A stretch of DNA of 64,000 nt from Syntrophotaleaceae bacterium (GCA_041390365.1 JAWKQB010000002.1:124001-188000), one strand, 5' to 3'. Positions 46,678 to 55,535 are shown, numbered from the stretch's first letter. The notes: generated by a model from the letters alone, not told the origin. Numbers and translations: made by a program.

Positions 46678-46824
46678 ATGGCGACCAAATGCAATGGCAA
46701 GACTGAAGTCTATTCCCGTGTATGCGGCTTTTTCCGTCCGGTGCAGCAGTGGAACAAGGGTAAGAAGGAGGAGTTCAAGGAGCGCTGCGAATTCAACATC
46801 AACCAGCGTGGACTCAAGGACTGA
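46678..46824 (+). CDS. separate glycyl-radical domain of NrdD
   Basis: 48 residues, MATKCNGKTEVYSRVCGFFRP..., 15 bp after nrdD with its own AAGGAG site and ATG, so it is not a frameshift product. It matches the C-terminal end of fused NrdD proteins: Cys5 is the counterpart of the last Cys of the CPxC zinc knuckle, RVCGFFRP is the glycyl-radical motif (Gly17), and QQWNKGKKEEFKER is the conserved tail. The protein must dock on NrdD to make an active enzyme. A spare-part exchange after oxygen cleavage of the radical, as YfiD/GrcA does for pyruvate formate-lyase, is an attractive inference. Confidence 0.92.
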   Translation: MATKCNGKTEVYSRVCGFFRPVQQWNKGKKEEFKERCEFNINQRGLKD

Positions 46825-46830
46825 TTTTCC

Positions 46831-47526
46831 ATGGGTATCAAGGGATTCCAGGGAACCAGCCTGCTCGATTTCCCCGGCCGGATCGCCTCCCTGGTTTTCT
46901 ACGGCGGCTGCAATCTGACCTGCCCTTACTGCCACAATCCTTCCCTTGTATTGACGCCGGACGAACTGGATGATTATCCAGTTCCGGCGCTGGTGGAGGA
47001 TCTGGCGCGACGGAGAACCTTCATCGACGGAGTGGTGGTGTCCGGAGGCGAGCCGACCATCGACAAGGGCCTGCTTCCTTTGCTCAGCCAGATTAAAGCC
47101 CTGGGCCTGCTGGTCAAGCTCGACACCAATGGCCTGGAGCCGAAGGTCCTGAAGGAAGCGATCTGGGAGGGGCTGGTCGATTTCGTGGCCATAGACCTGA
47201 AAACCTCGCCGGCCCGTTACCAAGAACTTCATCCGGGAAAGGTGGACATCGCCAGGCTGGCCAAGAGCGTGCGCCTGCTCCTCGACAGCCCGGTGGACTA
47301 CGAATTCCGTACTACCTGCGTGCCTACGCTGGTGGGCCAACCGGAAATCCGGGACCTCGGCGAAATGATTCGCGGCGCCCACCGCTGGGTCCTTCAGCAA
47401 TTCGTCCCCCAGCACTCCCTGGCCCAATCGGCAAGGGAGATCCCTCCCTGCAGCGCCGAGGAACTCGGCCTCCTGGCCGAAACCGCGCGACAATATGTGG
47501 ACGAGGTCGCCCTGCGCGGCCTCTAA
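46831..47526 (+). CDS. nrdG: anaerobic ribonucleotide reductase activating protein
   Basis: 231 residues. Radical SAM motif CNLTCPYC with Cys27, 31 and 34 for the 4Fe-4S cluster, SAM-contact GGE in VVSGGEPT, then LGLLVKLDTNG and VAIDLKT. It generates the glycyl radical on the NrdD domain. The long form (about 230 residues) is nearer to PflA-like activases than to the 155-residue E. coli NrdG. The start follows the glycyl-domain stop by 6 bp, so translation is likely coupled. A perfect terminator follows. Confidence 0.96.
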   Translation: MGIKGFQGTSLLDFPGRIASLVFYGGCNLTCPYCHNPSLVLTPDELDDYPVPALVEDLARRRTFIDGVVVSGGEPTIDKGLLPLLSQIKALGLLVKLDTNGLEPKVLKEAIWEGLVDFVAIDLKTSPARYQELHPGKVDIARLAKSVRLLLDSPVDYEFRTTCVPTLVGQPEIRDLGEMIRGAHRWVLQQFVPQHSLAQSAREIPPCSAEELGLLAETARQYVDEVALRGL

Positions 47527-47547
47527 ACAGTGGTAGATGCGAGACTT

Positions 47548-47579
47548 GGGCTGCGGTAGGTTCCGCAGCCCTTTTTTTT
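47548..47579 (+). terminator. terminator after the nrd operon
   Basis: GGGCTGCGG (47548-47556)/CCGCAGCCC (47563-47571) with a 6-base loop, followed by T8. The stem is perfect. Confidence 0.95.
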
Positions 47580-47777
47580 GATACCGCATGCGGTTGCGAT
47601 CTGTTTAGGTGTAAACAGGGCTGGTAAAAAGAGGGAACTTTTCAAGGACGTTTTGCCTGGTTGTATTGGGAGTATTGCATTAATTCCTGCTGGCTGATAT
47701 CTTCACTCCATTGCGAAGACTCACATCCTCGGCTTGATTCAACACCCCTGGGGAAGATGGGGGGAGACAACAGCAAA
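47580..47777. other. AT-richer gap before the RlpA-like gene
   Basis: No gene is seen. Base composition falls from GC-rich to AT-rich across this stretch. No inverted repeats or tRNA remnants that would mark an integration site were noticed. Confidence 0.4.
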
Positions 47778-48167
47778 ATGGGACTCACATTGAGAAAGTT
47801 ATCAGCGTTTCTATTTTTCTTTGCTTTATCTATTGGTAGTCCATTTTTAACTGATGGCCGTGAAAGCTATATCGGATACACAGAATCCGGCAAGGCTTCT
47901 TTCTACTCTGACAAAATCCACCATAAAAAAACTGCCAGTGGAGAACTTTATAAGCACAGTTTAAAAACTGCAGCTCATAAAAAGTTACCATTTGGTTCAA
48001 ATGTTAAGGTAACGAACTTAAATAACGGTAAAAGTGTGATTGTGAAAATAAATGACCGTGGTCCTTTCAATGAAGATCGAATTATTGATCTTTCAAAATC
48101 AGCATTCAGTAGTATTGACAATAAATTATCGGGTATAATCAACGTAAAAATTGAAGTCGTCAAATAA
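47778..48167 (+). CDS. RlpA-like double-psi beta-barrel protein
   Basis: 129 residues from the ATG at 47778. A signal peptide (LRKLSAFLFFFALSIG) is followed by the RlpA/expansin-type DPBB domain: GKASFYSDKIHHKKTASGELY, TAAHKKLPFGSNVKVTNLNNGKSVIVKINDRGPF, RIIDLSKSAF. The family's catalytic Asp in INDRGPF is kept and a C-terminal SPOR domain is absent. RlpA enzymes cleave denuded peptidoglycan glycans at the septum. Codons are strikingly AT-rich (AAA, ATT, TTA common), unlike nearly all genes around it. This suggests recent acquisition. Confidence 0.87.
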   Translation: MGLTLRKLSAFLFFFALSIGSPFLTDGRESYIGYTESGKASFYSDKIHHKKTASGELYKHSLKTAAHKKLPFGSNVKVTNLNNGKSVIVKINDRGPFNEDRIIDLSKSAFSSIDNKLSGIINVKIEVVK

Positions 48168-48204
48168 CACTGACAAATCGATCAATCCGTTTGCTTTATA
48201 GCAC

Positions 48205-49452
48205 TCAAGAATTGATCTGCAAAGCAGCCTTGGATGCGGCATCCGATGGGCGGGCTGCATCGAGAATACGCTGCAGAAAAGTTTTCATCCCCATGCTCTC
48301 CCGCCACCTGCTGCTGATGGTTCCCATATCCCTGGTCAGATCCGGCAGGCCCTGCAGCGCCCTGCAAACGGCCGCGGCCATCGCGGTCTCTTCAAACCTC
48401 GGGAAGATGACCGCGCCACCTCCATATTTACGCGACATATCGGCCATCCAGGTTCCTTCCGGGATAACACTTATCCTTTCCATGGCCATTGCTTCGGAGA
48501 ATATCCCGGATGTCTGCAAGGCGTACCCGGCTGGATTGTAGGGGAGCAGCACGAGATCCGCTCTGTTCATGGCATCCTGGTATTCATCCTGGGTCATTTC
48601 ACCCCTATGGATGTCCACACGCGCCGCGCCGATCGGCCCGATTTCCTGGCGCCAGCGATGTTCCCAACCTTCCGGGTTGGCCTGTAACAAAAATCGACAA
48701 TCGGGAGATTGTTCCAGAACCCTGGCGATCACCGAGCCTATCAGATCGGCTCCTTTTTCCTTCCGCATATGCCCCAAAAAAACGATCAAGGGCGGTTTGC
48801 CGGCGGAGGTGTTGTCTATTCGGCGGGTGGGAAGATCGTGTTGAACGGGGATGGGAAAAGAGAGAACCGGGTGGCCAAGGATGCGGGTCATGGCCTGGGC
48901 GAAGGTGGTGCTGCCGGCAGACAACAGGAGCCGGTTGTTGCCCAGTTCCTGGCGAAGGCGGGAAAAGGCGACGCGGTACAGCAGCGCCGGTTTTAACCTG
49001 AATCGCCACTCGCCTGTTTTGCTTCCAGGTTTTGAAATGTCGTCGATCATGAAGTTAATGGCCACAAAAGGACGTTTTTCTCGAGGGATCCGAGACAGCC
49101 ATAACGCCAGACCCTGCATGTCGCGTGCCTTGGTGAGGGTGGAAACCAGGACGTCGGAAGCAGAAACCATCCCAGGATTCAGGTTCAACAACTCTCTGCA
49201 CATCATTTGCCCATAGACTCTGAAATCCAGAAACTGTCCCAGCCACCATTTGTGAAAAAGTCGCTGGTAGGGTGTGAGCTGGAAGAGAGGAAGGGCTCCC
49301 AGTTCATCGCGAATCGTGTCCTTGATCTCCCGATGAGCCAGGATTGTGCACTCCTGGCCATTTTGGGTGGCCGTTTCCTTAAACGCGCGGGCTTCCATGT
49401 AGTGATGGCCGCTCATGTCGATCAGTCCGGCGGCAATGAGGATGAGTCTCAT
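48205..49452 (-). CDS. glycosyltransferase family 4-like protein
   Basis: 415 residues with a GT-B-like layout. The N-terminal domain starts MRLILIAAGLIDMSGHHYMEA. The C-terminal nucleotide-sugar domain has PLIVFLGHMRKEKGADLI, SPDCRFLLQANPEGWE, DLVLLPYNPAGYALQTSGIFSEAMAM, the last being the usual acceptor/nucleotide Glu region of GT4 enzymes. It would transfer a sugar, perhaps to a surface polysaccharide or lipid; the sugar is not predictable. The next gene on this strand is the interrupted radical SAM gene, 12 bp away if its full frame is counted. Confidence 0.83.
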   Translation of the reverse strand: MRLILIAAGLIDMSGHHYMEARAFKETATQNGQECTILAHREIKDTIRDELGALPLFQLTPYQRLFHKWWLGQFLDFRVYGQMMCRELLNLNPGMVSASDVLVSTLTKARDMQGLALWLSRIPREKRPFVAINFMIDDISKPGSKTGEWRFRLKPALLYRVAFSRLRQELGNNRLLLSAGSTTFAQAMTRILGHPVLSFPIPVQHDLPTRRIDNTSAGKPPLIVFLGHMRKEKGADLIGSVIARVLEQSPDCRFLLQANPEGWEHRWRQEIGPIGAARVDIHRGEMTQDEYQDAMNRADLVLLPYNPAGYALQTSGIFSEAMAMERISVIPEGTWMADMSRKYGGGAVIFPRFEETAMAAAVCRALQGLPDLTRDMGTISSRWRESMGMKTFLQRILDAARPSDAASKAALQINS

Positions 49453-49464
49453 GTAAATGCCTTG

Positions 49465-50619
49465 TCAGATGAACCTGTAAGTCATGCTGTCTTTCAAAAT
49501 CACGTTTTCCATAATCTGGTTGTGCGGCTGGCAGGTACACCGAGGACAGTCGTTCAGGTCGATAGCCTCGTGAATTTTCCAGTGGCGATCACTTCCCCAG
49601 AAATCTGCGATTTCCCTCACCGACACTCCCACGCCGGGGGCCTCCAGCCGTCAATCTCCGCGCCGGTCACAGCAGAGGCCTAATCGAAACTGTTCTCTCA
49701 TGTCATCTCGCGGCGGCATGATAACGCAGGTCATAAAAATCGCATGACAAAGGTTGAAACTGTTACAGGGATTGAGGTCGCTGCCGAATTTGTGGAAAAT
49801 GCCATAGACGCCGAAGGTTTCGTCTTCCAGGGAACGGATGCGATCCATGGCTGCTTCCAGACGACGGATGTCCTCGTGACGAAAAAGGGGTGGCGAAGAT
49901 GAGGATAACTTGTCCCAGGCAATCCCCACCGGGCGCAAATGGAAATTCGCACATCCCAACTCCTTGGCAAGCCGGGCTGCAGGGACTATTTCATCGATAT
50001 TCTCGGGGGTCAGAAGGTATTTGTAGGAAATCTCCGCCCGGCCGCCAACCTTTGCCAGGCGGCAGCTGTGAGCCGCAGCAAAAGAGGCCAATTGCTCTAT
50101 GTTGCGCACTACCTTCTCGAAGCAGTCGACCTTTTTGAGTCTCTGGTAGGTGGCGGCGGTCCCGGCGTCTACCGACACGCCGACCCAGGTGCATTTGGAT
50201 AAAGGCTCCAGCAGGCACTCCATGCTGGTGCCGTTGGTTACAACCCCCACTTCGATGCCACCGGCCACCACACGATCGATGAAGGTGCCGATATCGGGAT
50301 GCAACAGAGGCTCCCCTCCACCGGCAATACAGATGGCCTCTACCCCTGCAGCCCACGCTGGAGAGCCGTGCCATGACGGCAGGAAATCAGCTAATGCCAT
50401 CAGGGTATCCCTGCTCATCATTTTGTTGTTCTCCTCCAGCACATACCCGGCGTTGCACCAACTGCACCTGAGGTTGCAACGATTGACAGGGTCGATAGTG
50501 ACCAGGGCTGGTTGGGGTACAGGCATCCCACGGGCGATATGGCGCCAGCGATAGACCTGCGCCAGGAGCTTATAGCTGTTGAAAGGGTTCCATTTTTTTT
50601 GCGGCGACCATTCTTCCAA
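49465..50619 (-). CDS. radical SAM/SPASM-like protein interrupted by an in-frame TGA
   Basis: The first 322 codons from the TTG at 50619 (AGGGAGGA upstream) give a radical SAM enzyme: CNLRCSWC with Cys48, 52 and 55, GGGEPLL, VVTNGTS, VSVDAG. Codon 323 is TGA (49651-49653). The same frame continues for 61 codons to a stop at 49465-49467 and reads RLEAPGVGVSVREIADFWGS...LNDCPRCTC...MTYRFI. That is coherent protein with a CPRCTC cluster of SPASM type. The TGA is either a nonsense change (a CGA to TGA transition would do), a sequence error, or a selenocysteine codon. The N-terminal part alone lacks the auxiliary Fe-S ligands. Function unknown. Confidence 0.75.
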
Positions 50620-50780
50620 AAATCATTCCTCCCTTTCTGCCCGCGTTGGGCGGTGGCGATGGCGCCAATCTAGCCCTGCCCTTGAGATCCCGTCAAGTCT
50701 GTAAAAGATTCCAATGTCATCAGAGCCGTGGCCGCGCTGCGAAACCACCGCCCGGCTAACGGCCAGTAACCCCCCGTTTT

Positions 50781-50808
50781 TTGCTTTTAACCCTGCAGAA
50801 TTTATAAT
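50781..50808 (+). promoter_or_regulatory. promoter of the SagB-type gene
   Basis: TTGCTT (50781-50786), a 16-bp spacer and a perfect TATAAT (50803-50808). The start codon follows about 64 bases later. Confidence 0.6.
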
Positions 50809-50872
50809 TAAGATGAATGCCAAGCCGGCTGGGTGACTTTCTACAGGTCCGGGACATTTCCAGGAGGTGCTC

Positions 50873-51616
50873 TTGAGCAGAAAAAGCGGCAGGGAATTTA
50901 TGGAGCAGACCAAACACAAGTATATGAGTCCGAGCGATCAGCAAAGGAATTTGCCGCAGCCACCCCTGACCTGGCCGGGGCAGGAAGATCGTGCTAATAT
51001 CGATCTTCCTGCCCCGGCCGGACTGGTCGTGAAGCCGGTTGACATGCTGGAGGTGATCACCCGGAGGGTCAGCCATCGGGATTACGCGGATGTGCCACTG
51101 TCACTGCTGGAGCTGTCCTATCTGCTGTGGTGCACACAGGGGGTCAAGAAAGTCTATGCCGATTACATGACCTTGCGAACCGTGCCTTCCGCCGGCGCCC
51201 GCCATGCCTTTGAAACGGTTCTGCTGGTCAACCGGGTGGAGGACCTCGAGCCGGGGGTGTATCGCTATCTGGCGATCGGGCATCGACTGGAGCTCGTCTC
51301 CACTCTGCCCGATTTTGCCGAACGCTTTACCGCTGCCTGTTATGATCAGCGATTCATTGCCGATTGTGGGGTAACCTTTTTGTGGGTGGCCGTGCCTTAC
51401 CGGATGACATGGCGCTATTCTGAACGGGGCTACCGCTACCTGCACCTCGATGCCGGTCATGTCTGCCAGAACCTCTATCTTGCGGCGGAAGCCATCGGTG
51501 CCGGGGTGTGTGCCGTGGCGGCTTTTAACGACGAGGAACTGAACAGTCTTCTGGGCCTGGATCCGGAGGAGGCGTTCGTCATCTATCTCGCTGCCGTTGG
51601 CAAATTGTTGCAGTAA
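50873..51616 (+). CDS. SagB/ThcOx-type nitroreductase family protein
   Basis: 247 residues from the TTG at 50873, which has CAGGAGG 5 bases upstream and keeps the family N-terminus GREFMEQTKHKYMSPSDQ. An ATG at 50900 is the alternative. FMN nitroreductase fold: ITRRVSHRDYADVPLSLLELSYLLW, RTVPSAGARHAFETVL, GYRYLHLDAGHVCQNLYLAAEAIGAGVCAVAAF. Stand-alone SagB-type flavoenzymes of this length are common in anaerobes. They are not necessarily linked to azoline-peptide oxidation, and no precursor peptide or cyclodehydratase gene is visible here. The substrate is unknown. Confidence 0.88.
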   Translation: MSRKSGREFMEQTKHKYMSPSDQQRNLPQPPLTWPGQEDRANIDLPAPAGLVVKPVDMLEVITRRVSHRDYADVPLSLLELSYLLWCTQGVKKVYADYMTLRTVPSAGARHAFETVLLVNRVEDLEPGVYRYLAIGHRLELVSTLPDFAERFTAACYDQRFIADCGVTFLWVAVPYRMTWRYSERGYRYLHLDAGHVCQNLYLAAEAIGAGVCAVAAFNDEELNSLLGLDPEEAFVIYLAAVGKLLQ

Positions 51617-51650
51617 CCAGGGCGATCCCTGCCCTCTGCCAGGAAAAGCC

Positions 51651-52706
51651 ATGAATTCGTATGAGTTGCTGGAGAAGCTCTGCAACCTGCCCGGGGTGAC
51701 CGGTTTCGAAGAGGCGGTGCGCGAAACAATTGCCAAGATCGTCGAGCCTATGGTCGACGAGCTTCGGGTTGACACTCTGGGAAATCTGATTGCCATACGA
51801 CGAGGTCTTTCCGGTTTCAGACTGATGCTGGATGCGCACATGGATGAGATCGGTTTTCTGGTGCAGCACATTGACGAGCAGGGCTTCATCCGCATCGTTC
51901 CCGTAGGCAGCTGGGATCAGCGGTTGCTTCCAAGTCATCTGCTGACGATTGTAACCGCCGACGGACGGCGTATCGAGGGGGTGGTTGGCACGCAGCCGCC
52001 GCACATTCTGAGGCCGTTCGATATGGACAAGGTTATCCCTATGGAGGAGATGTTTCTCGACATCGGCGCAACGACGCGGCAGGAGGTCGTTGCGGCAGGG
52101 GTGTCCATAGGCGATCCGATCCTCGCGCATTATCCTTTCCGCCGAATCGGCCGGGAGACGGTGGCGGGCAAGGCACTCGACGATCGGGCGGGCTGCGCAG
52201 CGATCATCAGGACGCTACAGGCCCTGCAGGGAGCGGAAATCGAGGCGACCGTCGTCGCTGCCTTCGTGGTGGCAGAGGAGCGGGGTATGATGGGAGCTCG
52301 TACGGCCGCTTACCAGGCCGAACCGGATCTGGCGATCGTTGTGGAGGGGACAACCGCAGCCGATATCCCCGGAGTCCCGCCGCAGCGGCAACCCTCCGGG
52401 CAGGGGAAGGGACCGGTCATCACTGTCGCCGACAACAGCTTCATCGCCCCGAGGCGGCTAGTGAAGGCGCTGGAAGATACAGCCGTGCGCGAGAGCATTC
52501 CGTACCAGATCAAAACCCCCTGCTATGGCAGCACCGATGCCGGGGTCATTCACCAGTCACGAGCCGGCATATTCACCGGCATCGTCTCCGTACCCTGCCG
52601 CTACATCCACTCGCCATTCAGCACCTGCCGCCTCAGCGACTTCGATTACACCTGGAAGCTCCTGGCGGCTTTCTGCAGGGAAGCCACTCGAATCGATCGA
52701 GCTTGA
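51651..52706 (+). CDS. M42-family metalloaminopeptidase
   Basis: 351 residues from the ATG at 51651 (AGGA at 6 bases). M42 features: LPGVTGFEEAVRE, first metal His-Asp in DAHMDEIGFLV, VAGKALDDRAGCAAI with the bridging Asp, Glu pair in VVAEERGMMGARTAA, the late metal Asp region in AIVVEGTTAADIP and His in VPCRYIHSPFS. Tetrahedral aminopeptidases (TET, YsdC, FrvX) digest peptides in the cytoplasm. All ligand positions look present. It lies 34 bp after the SagB-type gene, probably one transcript. Confidence 0.94.
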   Translation: MNSYELLEKLCNLPGVTGFEEAVRETIAKIVEPMVDELRVDTLGNLIAIRRGLSGFRLMLDAHMDEIGFLVQHIDEQGFIRIVPVGSWDQRLLPSHLLTIVTADGRRIEGVVGTQPPHILRPFDMDKVIPMEEMFLDIGATTRQEVVAAGVSIGDPILAHYPFRRIGRETVAGKALDDRAGCAAIIRTLQALQGAEIEATVVAAFVVAEERGMMGARTAAYQAEPDLAIVVEGTTAADIPGVPPQRQPSGQGKGPVITVADNSFIAPRRLVKALEDTAVRESIPYQIKTPCYGSTDAGVIHQSRAGIFTGIVSVPCRYIHSPFSTCRLSDFDYTWKLLAAFCREATRIDRA

Positions 52707-52863
52707 AAGGCCGGCCATGGCGCGTTCGAGTCTGTTGGGAATTCGTATCCTTGACCGGTTTTCCATTCGCAGGCATGATATGCGCAGCATCTTCCCAATG
52801 AAAACAGCCCGTTGAAAGTGTCGACGTATTCAAGGGAATGCGGGGCACCGAGGTAAAAACAGG

Positions 52864-53721
52864 ATGACAAGCAGCGAGTGGAGCACCGAAATTGTCAACT
52901 CGCGAATCTGCGATGCGGCCGGCAGGAAACGCTATGCTGCCGGCTCTCCGGACCTTGAAGAAGTCGAGGCATATTCGCGATGTCTGCCAGAGAACAGCCG
53001 TATCGGCGTCGTCCTGGGGATGACTCCGGAACTGAGAAATTTAGCGGCAAGACATTGCATCCAGCTGATTTGCATAGACCATAGCGGCTCGGCCATATCC
53101 ACTTACCGGGACTGGCTGTCACCTTCCCTGGCCGCCAGGGAGCATATAATTCAAGGGGACTGGAACGACCTGAAGAACGTCCTCCCCGAACCTGCCGATT
53201 TTATTCTTGGTGACGGAATTTTCGGCAACGTTGTCCCCTTCGCCGACTATTCCAGTCTGCTCGGCCTGATAAGCTCGGCACTGTCCCCCCGAGGCTGTTT
53301 TGTCACCCGCCAGTGTCTCATGCTGGAGGGGATTCCGGAAAATGGGCAGCACCGGCAATGGCTGCTCAAAAGATATCGGAATAAGGATCTGGATGAGGCA
53401 GGGTTCGGTCTGAGTATGCGCCTGCACGGCTATGCAGATATGGCCTACGATCGGGAAACCTCGATTCTGGATAACAAAAAGGTTTTCGCTGCAATTGAAG
53501 CCGATTTTCAAGCCGGTTTTTTTCAACTCTCCGAATATCAGATTATACGGCGGTACTTTTTTCAGGGGTTGAACTCCATCCCATCAAAAGAAAACTGGGA
53601 AACAATGTTGAAGGCGAACAACTTCCGCTTCGAAAGGCAATGTTGTAAAGGGAAATACTGGTATCAGTACTACTCGATATATTCCTGCCGTCCTGCCGAA
53701 AGGGGTCAAGTCCGCCCTTGA
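52864..53721 (+). CDS. class I SAM-dependent methyltransferase-like protein
   Basis: 285 residues. Motif I is unusual (RIGVVLGMTPELRNLA in place of GxGxG). It is followed by the acidic ICIDHSGSAI, IIQGDWNDLKNVL, and ADFILGDGIFGNVVPFADYSSLLGLIS as the post-motif strand. So the Rossmann methyltransferase fold is recognisable but diverged. It may methylate a small molecule or be a non-catalytic relative. A GGGTCAAG...CTTGACCC hairpin (53703-53724) overlaps the stop codon. No operon partner; composition slightly lower in GC than neighbours. Confidence 0.72.
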   Translation: MTSSEWSTEIVNSRICDAAGRKRYAAGSPDLEEVEAYSRCLPENSRIGVVLGMTPELRNLAARHCIQLICIDHSGSAISTYRDWLSPSLAAREHIIQGDWNDLKNVLPEPADFILGDGIFGNVVPFADYSSLLGLISSALSPRGCFVTRQCLMLEGIPENGQHRQWLLKRYRNKDLDEAGFGLSMRLHGYADMAYDRETSILDNKKVFAAIEADFQAGFFQLSEYQIIRRYFFQGLNSIPSKENWETMLKANNFRFERQCCKGKYWYQYYSIYSCRPAERGQVRP

Positions 53722-53789
53722 CCCGCCCAGGCCCGTAATCCCCCCCCCCGAAAAAGCCTGATTTCAGAGAGAAGCGGCAGCCTGAGACC

Positions 53790-55535
53790 TTATTTTCTGA
53801 AGGGTTTGCCAACAAGATGCCGGTACGGCTCGCAGGTGGCAAGCAGTACGGGGTGGCGACCGGTGGCGACAATGCGGCCTTTTTCCATGTAGCAGACCTG
53901 ATCCATCTGATCCAGTATCTCCTCATGGTGGGTGATCAGCAGGACGGTTTTGCCCCTGAGACTGGCGAAAAGGGTGGTATTGAACTGCAGGCGGGTTTCG
54001 TTGTCGAGCCCTTCGGTCGGTTCGTCAAGAATCCAGATCGGGGCATCCTTGAGCAGGGCACGGGCCAGGGCCAGTCGCCTCGCCTCCCCGCCGGACAGCT
54101 GCGATCCTCCTTCCCCGGCCCAGGTATCCAGACCCTGGGGCAGACTGCTGACGAAGTCAGCCAGCCGGGCCTGTTCCAGTGCCTGCATCAACCGGCTGTC
54201 GGTTGCCCCCGGAGCCGCGACCAGCATATTCTCACGTAAAGTTGTATTGAAAATGTGGGTTTCCTGTGAAATAAGGGTGATCAGGCCGCGCAGCTGCGGT
54301 TCACTGAACCGGCGCAGATCGGTACCCCCGATGGTGATAATTCCTTGCCTGGGATCCCAGAAACGGGTCAGCAGGTGTGCCAATGTGGTTTTGCCACAGC
54401 CAGAGGGGCCGACCAGAGCCAGGGTGGCCTGCTGCGGCAAGCGCAGCTCGATCCGATCGACGGCGTTTTCCCGGTTGTCCAACGGATAACGGAAGCTGAC
54501 ATCGTGGAATTCGATATCCGTGTTGCAGGGGTCGGGGGCGCCGTTTTCGATAAAGGTAATGTCGGTGGGCACTGCGGTGACCGCGAGAACGCGCCCTGCT
54601 GCCGAACGGATTTTGCCAAAGGTCTGCCAGGCTGACGGCAGAGGCATCACGGCCTCGAAGGCGGCCAGAACTCCAAAGGTGATCGCTGCCAGGAGGGGGC
54701 CGCTAAAATGTCCCCCCTGGGCAAGCGGGATGGCGACATAGAGTGCTCCGACTGTGGCGATACCGGCCAGCAGTGTCAGCATGGCACTGCCGAAACCGCT
54801 GATTACCGCCATTTTTTCCTGCAGCTTGAGCAGCTTGGAGCTTTCATCCAAACGCAGCAGAACATGGCGGTTGTGAGCCCCGTAGATGAGCAGATCGGCA
54901 ATCCCCTGCAGATCTTCAAGCAGATTGGCCCGAAACAGGGCGGCCTGCCGCTGAATCCGGCAACCCACCAGATGCCCCAGGCGTTGGGCCAGCAGGGGAA
55001 CCGCCACGCCGCCGGCGAGCATGGACACCAGGAACAGAATGGCCGCTTGCGGGGCGATCCACCACAGCAATGCGCAGACCAGAACGACGGTACAGCCTGC
55101 GACAAGGGACGGGGCGAGCACCCGGATGAAGAGCCCGTCAAGGGCATCGATATCGGCGACAATTCGGCCCAGCAGGTCGCCGCTACGGAATCGGAAGAGA
55201 CTGGCCGGCGCCTGGGGCTCGATTCGTCGGTACAACCAGACCCGCAGGGAGGAGAGCAGTCGCAAGGTGGTTTCATGGGCGATGATCCGCTCGGCATAGC
55301 GGCCGGCGGTGCGAATCACGGCACAGCTGCGAATGCCGGCGCTGGGGAGCAGCATATTGAAACTCTGCGCCGCTATGAGACCCGCCCCTGCAATTGCGGC
55401 ACCGCTGAGAAACCAGCCGGAAACGGCAAGCAGGCCGACACTGGCCAACAGGGTCAGAACACCGGAAACAAGTGCCAGGAGGGCCCACTGGCGATGTGGC
55501 CGCAACAGCTGGAGGAAGGGCAACAGAACCTTCAT
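53790..55535 (-). CDS. cydC: thiol reductant ABC exporter subunit CydC
   Basis: 581 residues. Six membrane helices: the N-terminal LLASVGLLAVSGWFLSGAAIAG is a CydC hallmark. The nucleotide-binding domain follows with Walker A GPSGCGKT, Q-loop LISQETHIF, signature LSGGEARRLALARA and Walker B PIWILDEPTEGLD. With CydD it exports glutathione or cysteine to the periplasm, needed for cytochrome bd and c maturation. Its start overlaps the cydD stop by ATGA. No bd oxidase genes are visible in the window; the triheme cytochrome at 35.4 kb is one possible client. Confidence 0.95.
   Translation of the reverse strand: MKVLLPFLQLLRPHRQWALLALVSGVLTLLASVGLLAVSGWFLSGAAIAGAGLIAAQSFNMLLPSAGIRSCAVIRTAGRYAERIIAHETTLRLLSSLRVWLYRRIEPQAPASLFRFRSGDLLGRIVADIDALDGLFIRVLAPSLVAGCTVVLVCALLWWIAPQAAILFLVSMLAGGVAVPLLAQRLGHLVGCRIQRQAALFRANLLEDLQGIADLLIYGAHNRHVLLRLDESSKLLKLQEKMAVISGFGSAMLTLLAGIATVGALYVAIPLAQGGHFSGPLLAAITFGVLAAFEAVMPLPSAWQTFGKIRSAAGRVLAVTAVPTDITFIENGAPDPCNTDIEFHDVSFRYPLDNRENAVDRIELRLPQQATLALVGPSGCGKTTLAHLLTRFWDPRQGIITIGGTDLRRFSEPQLRGLITLISQETHIFNTTLRENMLVAAPGATDSRLMQALEQARLADFVSSLPQGLDTWAGEGGSQLSGGEARRLALARALLKDAPIWILDEPTEGLDNETRLQFNTTLFASLRGKTVLLITHHEEILDQMDQVCYMEKGRIVATGRHPVLLATCEPYRHLVGKPFRK

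Noticed and set aside
45646..47589. Minus-strand open frame of 647 codons opposite nrdD and nrdG
   Set aside because: Antisense shadow. The plus-strand genes have ribosome sites, known motifs and a terminator.
49620..49653. SECIS element directly after the TGA in the radical SAM gene
   Set aside because: Only a 5-bp stem with a G-T pair and the loop too close to the TGA. It does not fit the bacterial SECIS pattern well, so selenocysteine is left open rather than claimed.
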